Origin: Maylandia zebra
Taxonomy: Eukaryota; Chordata; Actinopteri; Cichliformes; Cichlidae
Direction: 5' to 3'
Assembly (NCBI RefSeq): GCF_041146795.1
Contig: NC_135187.1
Location: forward strand, 19,564,056 to 19,628,055
DNA: 64,000 bases
The notes beneath the pieces are model-generated. The model was not told where the DNA came from. It made no database searches and worked only from the letters and a program-made list of their open reading frames with translations. How positions within the stretch are numbered: the stretch's first letter is position 1; each line of letters opens with the position of its first letter. The position numbers were made by a program, and so were the translations under genes. Positions 14,356-24,835 of this stretch are shown here, one piece after another.

Positions 14356-14518
14356 GCCACCAGCTGGGAGCGAGAACAGGATGTCATTTCGCGTTTATGG
14401 CCAACAATTTTGCTGTTTTAATTCACTCACATAGCTGCTCTCATCAGTTTCATTTTCACACAGCACTGCAGCTGTTTTCAGCAAAAAACAGAAACAAAAC
14501 TCAGATGAATCTTAAAAA

Positions 14519-14705
14519 TTAGAGCCCGACTAATATATTGGCGGGCTGATATCATCAGCCGATATTAGCTATTTGCCGATCAGCACATAGCAAATGTTGG
14601 GAGGATCTGTTTATGTTTCATGTGTCTGACAGGAAAAAAAATATCAGCCGATATAGTAAAATATTAGATTTTAAAATCACCTAATATCACTATCGGTTCT
14701 TAAAT
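14519..14705. repeat. hAT-like terminal fragment
   Basis: 'gagcccgactaatatattgg', 'tcagccgatat' and further gatat/ccgat motifs resemble the terminal and subterminal repeats of teleost hAT elements. No transposase frame is visible. Confidence 0.45.
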
Positions 14706-16269
14706 GGTATATTGTTCAGGCTCTGCTAAAAATCCAAAATGCTGTAAAACCGTGGTAGTGACTGATTGGAGCATTTGGCAGTTAAAGATCCAAATAATTC
14801 AATTTACAAAGCTGTAAGCGGAGTCTTTATTGGACTTCATCATGGCCAGAAGCACAACTCCTCATGCTAATGGTCCTTTACGCCTGCTTGATATGCAAAT
14901 AAGCAAATGTTTGCCAGCAGTGTGAACACATCGACTTGAGAAGCAGATAAAATCTCGGTTGCATTGGCCTCTTGTTCAGCTGCCCCCAAGTAGCAGAATC
15001 TCCGTTACAGAAAATTACATCTTTTAACAAACACACACAATGCAGTACGTGTTTAAATCGTTGGAAGATGGTTTTAAGTAAACGCTTTAAGATATTTAGC
15101 ATAAAAACAGTTTTTGTCAAAATGAAAGGGACTCGGCTTCGATGTGAACGATCCAACTATTTAATCATTGAAAAAAACAGGTAAAATATTTAGCATGTGA
15201 ATAAAAGTCAGTATAGAAAGGCGGTCTGTAAATATTTGACTGGACGTTCCTGACTGTGCATAAACACCTCTGTAGGTTGAATCTATCTTTGCACTGCAGC
15301 GCGTGCGGCATCTCTTAAGTGCATGCACTCGATAGCAGCATTAGTTGACCCTGTGTGATGGGAAAAATCTCTGAGTGCTAAAGTGTGCGTTTAAACATCG
15401 CACGGATGTGGGATTCAGGTCGAGAGAAAGGGATGAAGGAAGAGAGAGAAGAGGAGGAGGGATCAGCCTCAAAGTGAACGGAGGCTGAGGTCGTTCACTT
15501 CAGAGATTCAACCCCTGAATGATCCCTCACTAATCTCCCCTACCTGACCCCGGTGGGGGTCGGCGTGCTTGTGCTTCCTCCTCGCGGGCTGACGTGGAGG
15601 AGGCTTGGATTAAGCTGGAGTGATGAGAAGGGAGGACGCTGTGAAATGATCTGCAAGACAGTTATGAGCACATTTCAGACAGGGTGTGTGTGTGTGGGGG
15701 GGGGGTGATATTTTTCACCTCCGAGCCACATAATTATTTTGAGATAGCGATAAGTGATCTGCGGACAGTTGTGATCCTCTCAGGCCATTCATCAAACTAA
15801 ACGTTGTCTCCCGTTTTACATTTTTGTAGACTGAATAGATTTTTGGGTTTTAGACTGCTGACGTATCTCAATAGTGTCTGATTGATTTCCATTAAAATTT
15901 GGTGCAGACATTCACGAGTCTGTAGGAATAAACTTTAGAAACTTTCGTGATTTTTAATCGGTCAGATGCTTTTGCCAGCTCTGTGTCACAGCAGGCAGGA
16001 AGCACTGGTGTCATTTTCCTGCTCTGGTTGCTTGAAATGTGCCTGCTGCTGCTGGCCTCCGTTCTCAGTAATTTTCAAACCGTCGTATTTGGACTGCCGC
16101 TCAGACAAAACAAGCAATTTAAAGATATCACGTTTGCTTTGTGAGTGTAAAAATGAGTACTTCCTATCATTTTAAATACCGAACACTTCATATTGAAAAA
16201 TATTACCCTATTAATCCGTAATGGAATGAAGTTCAGAAGTTAATTGCTTTCCTTTGCTTTGCTGCTTTA

Positions 16270-16597
16270 CGGGCCGAGCATCACTTGCAAATGACACATA
16301 CATCCACACATGTGCAATAACACTAAGTGCAATAATCTTTTCTGGCATCGTTGTATTTTTACTCAGTTGTATATAGCATTCGTATTCTATTTTTATCTTA
16401 TTGTATATTTTTATTCTATTTTATTCTACTGTATATAGTATATTATTTTATTCTATTCTGTACAGCTGTGTACTGTATTTATTCTTATTGTATTCTAATT
16501 TTTGCGTCATAACTTTTGCACTGTCCACTTCCTGCTGTGACAAAACAAATTTCCCACGTGTGGGACTAATAAAGGTTATCTTATCTTATCTTATACG
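16270..16597 (+). mobile_element. LINE 3' end with (TTATC)n tail
   Basis: An AT-rich segment ends in 'ccacttcctgctgtgacaaa', 'tgtgggactaataaaggtta' and a short (ttatc)n tail. That is the usual 3' end of a 5'-truncated teleost non-LTR retrotransposon of the Rex/CR1/L2 type. A related tail in reverse orientation lies near 45118-45150. Confidence 0.65.
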
Positions 16598-16777
16598 CAG
16601 AGACAAAATGGAAACCCCCACCACCACCACCCGCCCACCCCCTTCTTCTCTCCTTAAAAGCTTTGATGTTCCACTGCCAAAATCCCAGCTTTAGATCAAC
16701 TCATTAACTATGCTCCTCCATAGAGCCACAGACAGACAGATGTTCCCCTGTCCAACATAATGCAGCTGCACCAGACA

Positions 16778-16781
<4 letters not shown>

Positions 16782-16856
<75 letters not shown>
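16782..16856. repeat. (TG)n microsatellite just upstream of sdc3 exon 2
   Basis: About 75 bp of TG ending 75 bp before the splice acceptor of the first recognisable syndecan-3 exon. Confidence 0.99.
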
Positions 16857-16859
<3 letters not shown>

Positions 16860-16930
16860 CTGCAAAAGTGGTTTCTCTTTCAAATGAAATGACAAACTTC
16901 TCAGTCATCTGTAATCTCTCTGTCTAACAG

Positions 16931-17180
16931 GGACAGAAGTGGTCGCTGCCTATCGATGACGAAGGGTCGGCGAGAGATGAATTTTACGACGACGAGGATC
17001 TCTACTCGGGCTCTGGCTCTGGCTGTAAGTGTATATATATATATCTATGTGTGTGTGTGAGGTTACACACTCATGCCCTGGTTCTTTCAGACTCAACAGC
17101 TGTCGGGTTTCAATCTGCTGACCCCGAAGACCCCCACAGTCCCTCCTCTATTCACCAGACACACATGCGTGGAGGCCATG

Positions 17181-17211
<31 letters not shown>

Positions 17212-20200
17212 AAAGTCACACCACATAAACATGCCGTGTGGCTCGACTGAGAAGTTCGGGAACAGATTTATTAAGAAAATTCCTCAGACACACCCCTTAC
17301 AAACAAGCACTAACTGAAGCTCAGTTCCCCGAGATCTTATTTACTCTAATCAGATTACAGTCCATGCAGATTAGACGATCACACGCACACCAGCGTGTCG
17401 CGGGCACCTATGTGCGAGCGTGCGGCCCGTGCTCGAGCCGGGCTGTAGGAATTACCTACTTAATGTAAATCACATTGCTGTAATTCAGGTTGATTTTCTG
17501 ATCTTGCTGTCGAAGCTTGAGCGCGGCGCCCCTTATTAAGCATGACTCATTGAGGGCTGCCCTCAGTTCGGGCGCTGCGCTAGTGGCGAGCACGCTCAAA
17601 ATAAATTACCATTCAAAGCAGGAGAGTGTAGCAGAGGCACCCCCTGTGGCTGAAACAGCAGCCTGGCAAATTGCTTAAGCTCAAACCGAACTACAGAGCC
17701 CAAAGAAAGGGCTCGTTTTTAACAGGCAGATGTTCATTTTGTGTCACAGCTGCTTCAGAGCCATCCAGTTTCTTTCTTTCTTTCTTTTTTTCTTGTTGTG
17801 GTGTCTGATGTGTTTAACAGAAGCTGCATTGTTGGAGTCCATATTTCGATATCCTCTCCACCTCCACTACAGCCTTCGTGTTTTTGTGCCTGTAAATTCA
17901 ATTTGTTTCTCTTTCAACCCAAAGAGCTTCACTGCTATAACAGAATGAAAGGTGGGGTGGAGTAATAGCATTATGAGATTTAAAAAGAAAATGAATCACT
18001 CTTCTCTTCTCTTCTCTTCTCCAGGTTTTTAACACAGCTGAACTCGTAATTTGCAGCAGTCGTTCTCGTGTACACATTGTTAAGTTTCTGCTGTCAGACA
18101 GCTAAATGAGCAGAAAATGGCGATTTAATTGGGGTGCCAAGTCATCATTACATTCACTATTTTATAAGCGATTTAAAAAAGCAACCAAAAAAAACCAAAC
18201 AAACCAAACATAGTTAAGCACTCTCTGTGTGTGCTTTTGTGTTGCTGACATTTAAAGGAAAGATGGAGGCGGAGACACTTGTACTCATAAATCCCAGTTT
18301 GTTTGTTAGCTGGCTGTGAAAAAAAAGCTGAATGATGCTTTTTGTAGTTCTGCAGAAAATCTTTCCTTAGCGTTTAAAAATTACCGAAGGGATTATTGAT
18401 GAATAAAGCAGATAGCTGCATGTGTAGTCAAGGACAAATTAATTGCTGCTTAAGAGCTGGGGATGATGTCATGATGGTTGCCCAAGCTTGGGGTTCCTCA
18501 AACCTCAAATGGTTGGCCTTGGAGTCTGAAAGGTGGGCAGTTTACCAGGGAAGGTGTATCTTAATAAAACATATTAACGTGCTGCATTATGGAAAGCCTT
18601 TGGTTGAGGAGCTTAGTTCCAGCTTCATGTGGAAGCCTTACAAGTTTAGACACGATGTCACCATGTTGACTTGTTCCTGCAACGTCATAATAAATGTTGC
18701 TCTAGGATCACGGTTGCTGTTGACTGTAAATTATGGGGGTGGTTGTAGGTTGATTAGTGTGTGTGATTCATCCAGGAGACTGGGGCTCATCTCCCATGTG
18801 AGTTACCAGTGCAGACTTAGCTGGGTTATTCATTTATTTATTTTCAGTTTTCGCTTGCAGTTTGGTTTAATTTAGGCAAAATGATAGTTTAGGTTAAATT
18901 AAGCCCTTTTTGCTATGTTACCCACCTGCTAGGACGCCTTTCAGAAAACTCTGAAGGCAACTTTTGCCACATTCTCTTATTAAAAGCTATAAAAATACAA
19001 CAATGTGAATGCTGTCTGTTTTGGTGATGGTCCTTGGTACTGCTGCACATACTGCAAACCTTGGTATCGATCCGATACCAATTAAATACAGGGTGTTGAA
19101 TGATTTATGAGATGAATTAGCATCAATTTTCAAATTTTGAACAGGTTTTAATGATGAGTAAACCACTGTGATTTGTACTTTCCACAATACTTAGCTAACA
19201 AAAGAAAAAAAACACTCTTTCAGCTTCTATTTTGAAACAATTTTAAAACTTTTTTGGACATCAGGAGTGTAATTGTGCCCGCCTCTAAAGCATTTCGGTT
19301 TATCTTCCGTTCTCTTCCAAGAAAATAGTTTATTAAGCATAAAGCTCTTTGAGCTACATACTGAAGTTAGACGGTAGAAACAAAGTATCAATCCAGTCCA
19401 GTACTGATGCATATTTGATATCGGTACTATGGATATTTGGATCGATCCCGACACCTCTTGCCTTCGAGCAGCGTTAAACCTGTGTGGCTGCAGCTTCAGA
19501 TATTACAGATAGTTAAAGACATCATTCTGCTCGGTGCAACTTCTGTGATCATAGTGGATCCTGCGGTGATGAGGCATACAGTATTTAAGCATTGATTTTC
19601 AGTGATTTTCAGATGTGATGACATGCTTCGCCATTCTTAGGCATGACAGGATTAATGATGCTGCATGAAGAACAGCACAGCCGTATCAGACCTTGTATGC
19701 TCCTCTCTTTCTTCCATTACACATCTCTTCTTATTTTCTACTGCAGCCCATCAAGTAAGCCATCAGGGGAACTTTAGGTATTAGGGATATACACCGGGGA
19801 CACCTGTTAGGGACGATGCAATCTGCTGGCTGAGTAAGACTAATCAGATTAAGTGTCAGAAGTGTCACTAGAGAGTAAACTACTGAGTGTGAAGTGAATG
19901 AGCCAGCAATAGTCTCAGTTTCTGATCTACTGTTATCTGTGTGTGTGTGTGTGTGTGTGTGGGTGGGCGGGTGGTGGCTTGTGATGGAGTGACTGTGTCA
20001 AATTTGACTCAAATTCTTGTCTTATTTCATTTTTTGTTCTAATTCTCTCCTCTTCAGTTCCTGAGATCGGTATGAGGCCAACATCAGTAGCTGTCACGTT
20101 CACCACAGAGGAACCCCTACTTCTCTCCACCACCCAAGCAACTGACCTCGCTCCCTCTGCACCGCCTGCAGCAGAGCCTAGCCCCAACCCAGAGGACCCG

Positions 20201-23200
20201 ACGACCACCCCTCTTCTCACTGAAGCTGAAGGAGAGAGCGGCGTGTTCTTGGATAGGGACCTGGAGAGGGAGAGGGAGCTGGAGCGGGAGCTGGAAAAGG
20301 AGAGGGAGAGAGAAAGGGAGAGGGAAAGGGAGCGTGTCCGAGAGATGGAGCGAGAGAAGGAGAGGGAGAGAGAGAGGGAGAGGGAGAGAGAGCGAGAGAG
20401 GGAGAGAGAGAGGGAACGTGAGAGAGAGCTGGAGAGAATCCGGGCCGCCGCCAAGACCACTGCCGCGCCTCGGTCCCCTGCTGCCGTTCCTATGTTCACC
20501 ACCAAACCTGCAGCCAGTCCTGCTGAAAGTGCAGCGCCCTCTGCTGGTTCAGATGACCTGAGCGCCACAGAAGAAGAGGAAGACATCTACCTTTCGCCAG
20601 AGCCCAGCTTGCTTTACCCAGGATTCACTGACGTAACCACTACAGAAGAAGACATGTCCATCACACCAGAGTCAACCCCTGAGCCCACCACAGCTGCAAC
20701 AACCACTGCTACCACTGTCAAGACCAGGACCCCCTTCAGGCCCAGGGTTCCCATGATGACAACGACTCAGGCGGTGCCAACAGAGAGGACGACCCGCCCA
20801 CAGCAGCCCACAACAACACAGGTAGGACTCAGCTCATGTCAGGCAGTATTAGGCAAACGAGATGAAAAATGTTCATTTGTGAACTTCGGGACTTGTGATA
20901 TTTATTTAAACCTGTATAGAGTTACCCTCGCTGGTTCCTGCTGTTTCCACTCTTTATGCAAAGTTAGGCCGATCACTTCTGGGCTCAAGCTGCCAAATCT
21001 AACAAACAGTAGTCTTAGTGTCCTCATCTCAGACTCAAAAAACAAGAACAGCATCCACAACATCAGTGAGATGCTTACTTGATCTGTGAGCTCAATAAAC
21101 ACTTTACTGATGAGTTTATCGCTTCAATTGCTGGTTGAACGTCTTGTTAAATGTAATTCCAATTTTCTAAAATATGGTTCAATTTTAGAGGCAGAAAGGA
21201 AGAGATGTCATCTCCCTCATTCAGACTGTCACATTCAGTTTCCTAAAATCAAGACGGTAAAGACCAAAATGCTCAACTTGAGGCTTCAAAACATCATGTG
21301 GCATCATGCTGTTACTGCTCTTCCATCTTTTAAATACAGTTTATGGTCCAGTAAACCGTAACGGCTCTTCTTCTAACTGCCTCTTCGTTATTCGAGACCA
21401 GAGGCATTTCTCTGACACATGTGCTTTTGGTTAATCACAGAAACTGCATTAAACCACGATCCATTTAGATTTTTCTGGTTTTCCACATATAATTAAGCTG
21501 CCAGATTTTGTGCGTATACTGGATGGGTTGGACAATCTGCAGCTCTCTCCCATCCTAATATACAGAGGCTCATTGTTTTAAAGGCGAACATGTGCCATGG
21601 AAAGTTCTGTGTTGGTTTGGATGCGTTTCAGTGCAGCGGCTCTGTGGGGGAAATGGGATTACATCAAATTTAAGTTTCCTCATTGGTCTCACTTTCTGTT
21701 CCCCATCTCAGGAGGGCACCAACGAAGTGGGTGCTGCAGGACCAAGTGGAGATTATGAAATCATGGATGGACGCCGCAATAATCTTGGCAGCGAAATGGC
21801 GGGTGGACCTGATCTTATCGGCAACTCTGTGGACGGAGGCAGCTCCGCGGCCCAGCTGCCGCAGAAGAACATCCTGGAGAGAAAAGAGGTCTTGATAGGT
21901 AAGATTATCCATCACTAAAGATCATGAAAATGGCTTCCATGTGTGTCGTGTCTGAATTCGAGCCCTTTTCATCCACCTGTCTGTCTCTGAGCATGTCTTC
22001 CTAATCACCCCTTAGACTGGCAGAACACATTTCCCAGTTGCCTCCTGTGTTCTTTCCCTGCTTTCAGGAAGCTGCTCTGACAATCTGGCATCACCTCGCA
22101 TTCACGTAGTGCAGATTCATCACCATAACAGAATGTCCTGCTTAGCCCCGTTTGACCCATTGAGAACAAGAGATCCTCTTCTCGGGTTATCCAACCCCTC
22201 CTTTCCCCCCCTATTTTTTCTCATCCTTTTCCCCTTTGGCTAAATCCAGTTCCTTTTCAAGTGCCCCCTATTCCTCATCCCAAAGAGCTGTTGTTGAAAA
22301 GAAAGGAGCAGCCAATTTGCCTGACCTGACTGGCTCTCTGTTTCTCCTTCAGCCGTTCTGATTGGTGGACTTCTGGCTGTGGTTTTCGCTGATTTCCTGT
22401 TCATCGGTAAAGAGCAGGAGGCAACATATTTTAGACTAGACAGTAGACGTGTATTAGTGTAGTGCAGCTTTTCATTGACAGAGCCCTTTTAGCACCAAAA
22501 TCCGAAAAAAAAAGGGTGTTTTAGCTTCCTCTCCCTTTAAGCCAGCTTTCTTCTGATTGGGTTTAAGCCAGCTTTCTTCTGATTGGCTGCCACTTGTAAA
22601 CACAGGTTTGGTTTGGTTTGATGTTATAAAGAGACAGCAGTACAAAAAGCCTGGCTGAAGTCTGAGCTTTTCACTCAAATTGATTATCGGTACGCACACT
22701 GGCTTTATTATTATTAAACTTTGGCTATAAGTAATACGAGCATCTACTATTCTAACAACATATACAGTCATGTGAAAAACTAAGAACACTCTCACTGCTT
22801 TAATAAGAGTTAAGAAGGTCAATAGCAGCCAGCTGCTCCTAATCAAATGCATAATGCATAAATTGATCATCAGCAAGTGAGAGCATAAGTTTGGGCATTT
22901 TCCTGATCTGGAGCATTCAGGTATGCAAGCATACTGCCGTGCAATGCTCAGAGAAACTGCAAAAACCCCCAAAAAACAACCTACGAGCTACATCTCAGAC
23001 TCTACATGCTTAAGTTAGTGTGTTAAATGTTAAAGTTCATCACAGTACAATTAAATAAAGACTGAAAAAGTGTGGCTTGTTTGGAAAGGTTACACAAGAC
23101 CTCTGGAAAGCATGTATTTGTCTGTATGACAAATTATTCTAGAATCAAATGTGAGAACATTTGTCTAACAGCTAAAGTTCAATTTAACAGGACAACGAAC

Positions 23201-24835
23201 CCAAGCACAAAGCAAGCCTACAACAGAATGGCTCAAAAAGAAAATAATCAAGGTGCTTCAATGGCCGGCATGAAAATGACAGGCATAAACCTGCAAACCT
23301 CAATGCACTAAAACAACACTGTAAAGTAGAGTGGACCAAAAATCCCCCACAATGATGTGAGAGACTGATACAATAATACAGGAAACAATTACTTCCACTC
23401 ATTCCTGCTAAAGGTGAATCTACAATCTACTGAATCATGAGGTATTTTCAGCTTTTCACAGGAAAGCTTCGAGCGGTATGAAAGCATTATTTTTTGCATG
23501 ACTGTATATGGAAGAAAAAAGGAGAAGGATAAGAACATAATAGGTCCTCTTTACTGCGAACATGCTAAATATATTATTGCTGTCTTGCACATCGGCTGGG
23601 TACCACTTGTTATTCAGAACTAAACTCAAACAAAATTTTTTGGAATAAAATTATAATTTCTTTGCTTTCAGAAATGCAGCGAGCTCAGTAAAGTTGACAC
23701 AATTCATCCCGAGGGGAACATCAGTATCCTCGCCAAATTTCAGGCCATTCTGTCCAATTTAATTCTGGATAAAAGCGGTGGACAGATGGGCTGAATGACA
23801 ATGCCATCCATGGCCCAGCCCCACCGGCATGACTAAAATCCTTGATTTAGTCATTCGTCTTAATGATGACTTGATATTATGAATTCGCGGACAAGTGGTT
23901 CATTATGTGCTATCTTGACAGCAACTTGAAATGGTGCAGTGAACATTCCTTAAGTCTGAGTATAAACAAAATCAGAGACGGTGAGATAAAGAGACACGGT
24001 GAAACGCACAGACTGTAGTTACGCACTGCATGATTGGGCAAAAGAAGATAAAACCGACTGAAATCTTATAGAAGATTTAATTACGTAAAACGGTGCGACG
24101 AGGCAGACGAGGGGAATACGTTTTGCGGTGAAAGTACGCGGTGGAAAAACTGCATTAATTAAATCCCTTCAGCAGAAATGGAGATAAACAAAGTAAACTC
24201 TCCCGACGCAAAGAATGGAAACAAAGCGCTTGTTTCCCGCTTTTGGCGTGGATGCCAGTCACTGTAATGAGGGCGTTTTTAACCATTTCGACAAGATAAG
24301 CAGAGGAAGCAAAGGACGGTGGGAAACAAAGCAGCTGCTGCTGATTGGCCCCGGCAGCCCCCACAGGGTTAAACTGCTATGTGGCACTGCAGGGCTGCAG
24401 TTTTAACACAAAGCGGTTGGCAGCACAGAATGTATTTTGGCACATTCGGGCTCATCCGTCTTCACTTAGCAGGAAGGTGGTAGTGATGCTGTGGTAGATT
24501 TGCTAGAAGTGTTTCTAAAGCAGCTCCGTGTTGTTTCATAGTCGGCCGCAGACGTGCCAGCGGCTCTAATGGCATTTTAGTGTTTGTCTCTGCGTGTGTT
24601 TGAGTGTTTGTAGCATCTAATCTGCTGCAAATTTGACACGACTAACTCTTGTTTCCATCTCGCTGCAGCGGTGATAGTGGGAGGCGTGGTGGGCGCCCTG
24701 TTCGCTGCCTTCCTGGTGATGCTGCTGGTGTACAGGATGAAGAAGAAGGACGAGGGCAGCTACACGCTGGAGGAACCCAAACAGGCCACCGTCACCTACC
24801 AGAAACCGGACAAGCAGGAGGAGTTTTATGCATAA
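16931..24835 (+). CDS. sdc3: syndecan-3, transmembrane heparan sulfate proteoglycan (5' end missing)
   Basis: Exons assembled from splice signals and phase are 16931-17024, 20058-20821, 21712-21898 and 24669-24835, giving 403 residues without the signal-peptide exon, which was not found. Exon one of these carries an acidic stretch then DLYSGSGSG, the conserved glycosaminoglycan attachment site. The second encodes a Thr/Pro/Ser-rich mucin-like ectodomain with an unusual 65-residue Glu-Arg repeat. The third has [19 protein letters not shown], diagnostic of syndecan-3 next to the membrane. The last encodes the transmembrane helix with GxxxG (GGVVG), the C1 region [10 protein letters not shown], a variable region, and C-terminal EFYA, the PDZ-binding C2 end. 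Syndecan-3 is a cell-surface co-receptor in the nervous system and cartilage. The syndecan assignment is very strong. The paralogue call rests on the C-terminus and on matn1 nearby. An extra candidate exon lies at 22353-22406. Confidence 0.95.
17181..17209. repeat. (CA)n microsatellite
   Basis: A 29-bp CA run within an sdc3 intron. Confidence 0.95.
19040..19460. repeat. degenerate hAT-like element
   Basis: Subterminal ggtatcgatccgatacca-type motifs occur at both ends. The interior 'gatttatgagatgaatta' region reappears inverted near 36585-36610, showing a dispersed family. No open transposase frame remains. Confidence 0.5.
20249..20443 (+). repeat. in-frame GAGAGG-type repeat encoding a Glu-Arg block in sdc3
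   Basis: This purine-only tract in the large sdc3 exon encodes about 65 residues that are nearly all Glu and Arg, starting [10 protein letters not shown] and ending ELERIR. It contains long pure (ER)n runs. Alternating E/R segments are expected to form a highly charged, single stable helix. The flanking protein is Thr/Pro-rich. Confidence 0.95.
20822..21711 (+). other. sdc3 intron
   Basis: A phase-0 intron of 890 bp with donor gtaggact and acceptor ccatctcag. No repeats or exons were recognised inside. Confidence 0.8.
22353..22406 (+). CDS. candidate alternative sdc3 exon encoding a second transmembrane-like segment
   Basis: A pyrimidine-rich tract ending ctccttcag is followed by 54 nt and a gtaaag donor. 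Both ends have phase 1, matching the donor at 21898 and the acceptor at 24669, so inclusion keeps the frame. With the shared split codon it reads [18 protein letters not shown]. The canonical membrane exon begins [18 protein letters not shown], with about 8 of 18 identities and mostly conservative differences elsewhere. If included, the protein would carry two hydrophobic segments in series. If the donor is not used, the frame continues through [18 protein letters not shown] to a stop at 22460-22462, giving a form without the C1/V/C2 tail. Known syndecans, as I recall them, have one membrane exon. Expression is not shown; it could also be a decaying duplicate. Confidence 0.6.
22536..22587. repeat. 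26-bp tandem duplication
   Basis: The unit tttaagccagctttcttctg plus attggg occurs twice in a row at 22536-22561 and 22562-22587. The copies are essentially identical, so the duplication is recent. Confidence 0.95.
22761..23508 (+). mobile_element. Tc1-like DNA transposon, internally deleted
   Basis: The perfect terminal inverted repeat tatacagtcatg at 22761-22772 and catgactgtata at 23497-23508 includes the TA target bases. The interior, for example 'gctcagagaaactgcaaaaa', 'gtttggaaaggttacacaag' and 'aatggctcaaaaagaaaata', matches a common fish Tc1 family read in the transposase sense. The copy is about 750 bp, roughly half the usual length, and has frame-disrupting changes. Confidence 0.8.

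Larger units (their letters stand above)
1..16930. other. non-coding region upstream of sdc3 exon 2 (probable intron 1 and/or intergenic)
   Basis: No exon with a recognisable protein family was found on either strand in this 17-kb stretch. The open frames here are short, lack splice context, or arise from dinucleotide repeats. Syndecan genes normally have a signal-peptide exon separated from the next exon by a large intron, so much of this stretch may be sdc3 intron 1; where the first exon lies cannot be told. The stretch holds transposon relics, microsatellites and a 10-bp minisatellite, listed separately. The rest looks unique, and regulatory elements in it cannot be identified from one sequence. 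Confidence 0.6.
17025..20057 (+). other. sdc3 intron between the SGSGSG exon and the mucin-like exon
   Basis: The intron has a consensus gtaagt donor, tcttcag acceptor and phase 1. It contains a CA run at 17181-17209, a unique-looking block around 17340-17690 with an AP-1-type TGACTCA at 17543-17549, and a degenerate gatacc/ggtatc repeat at 19040-19460. No other exon was recognised. Confidence 0.7.

Noticed and set aside
15966..16175. A short frame containing MCLLLLASVL, considered as the missing sdc3 signal-peptide exon
   Set aside because: No suitable phase-0 splice donor follows the hydrophobic stretch, and no Kozak or promoter context supports it.
19933..20586. A 217-codon reverse-strand frame rich in Ser/Leu/Arg
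   Set aside because: It is the antisense shadow of the GAGAGG repeat in the sdc3 exon; the + strand frame has splice sites and syndecan context.
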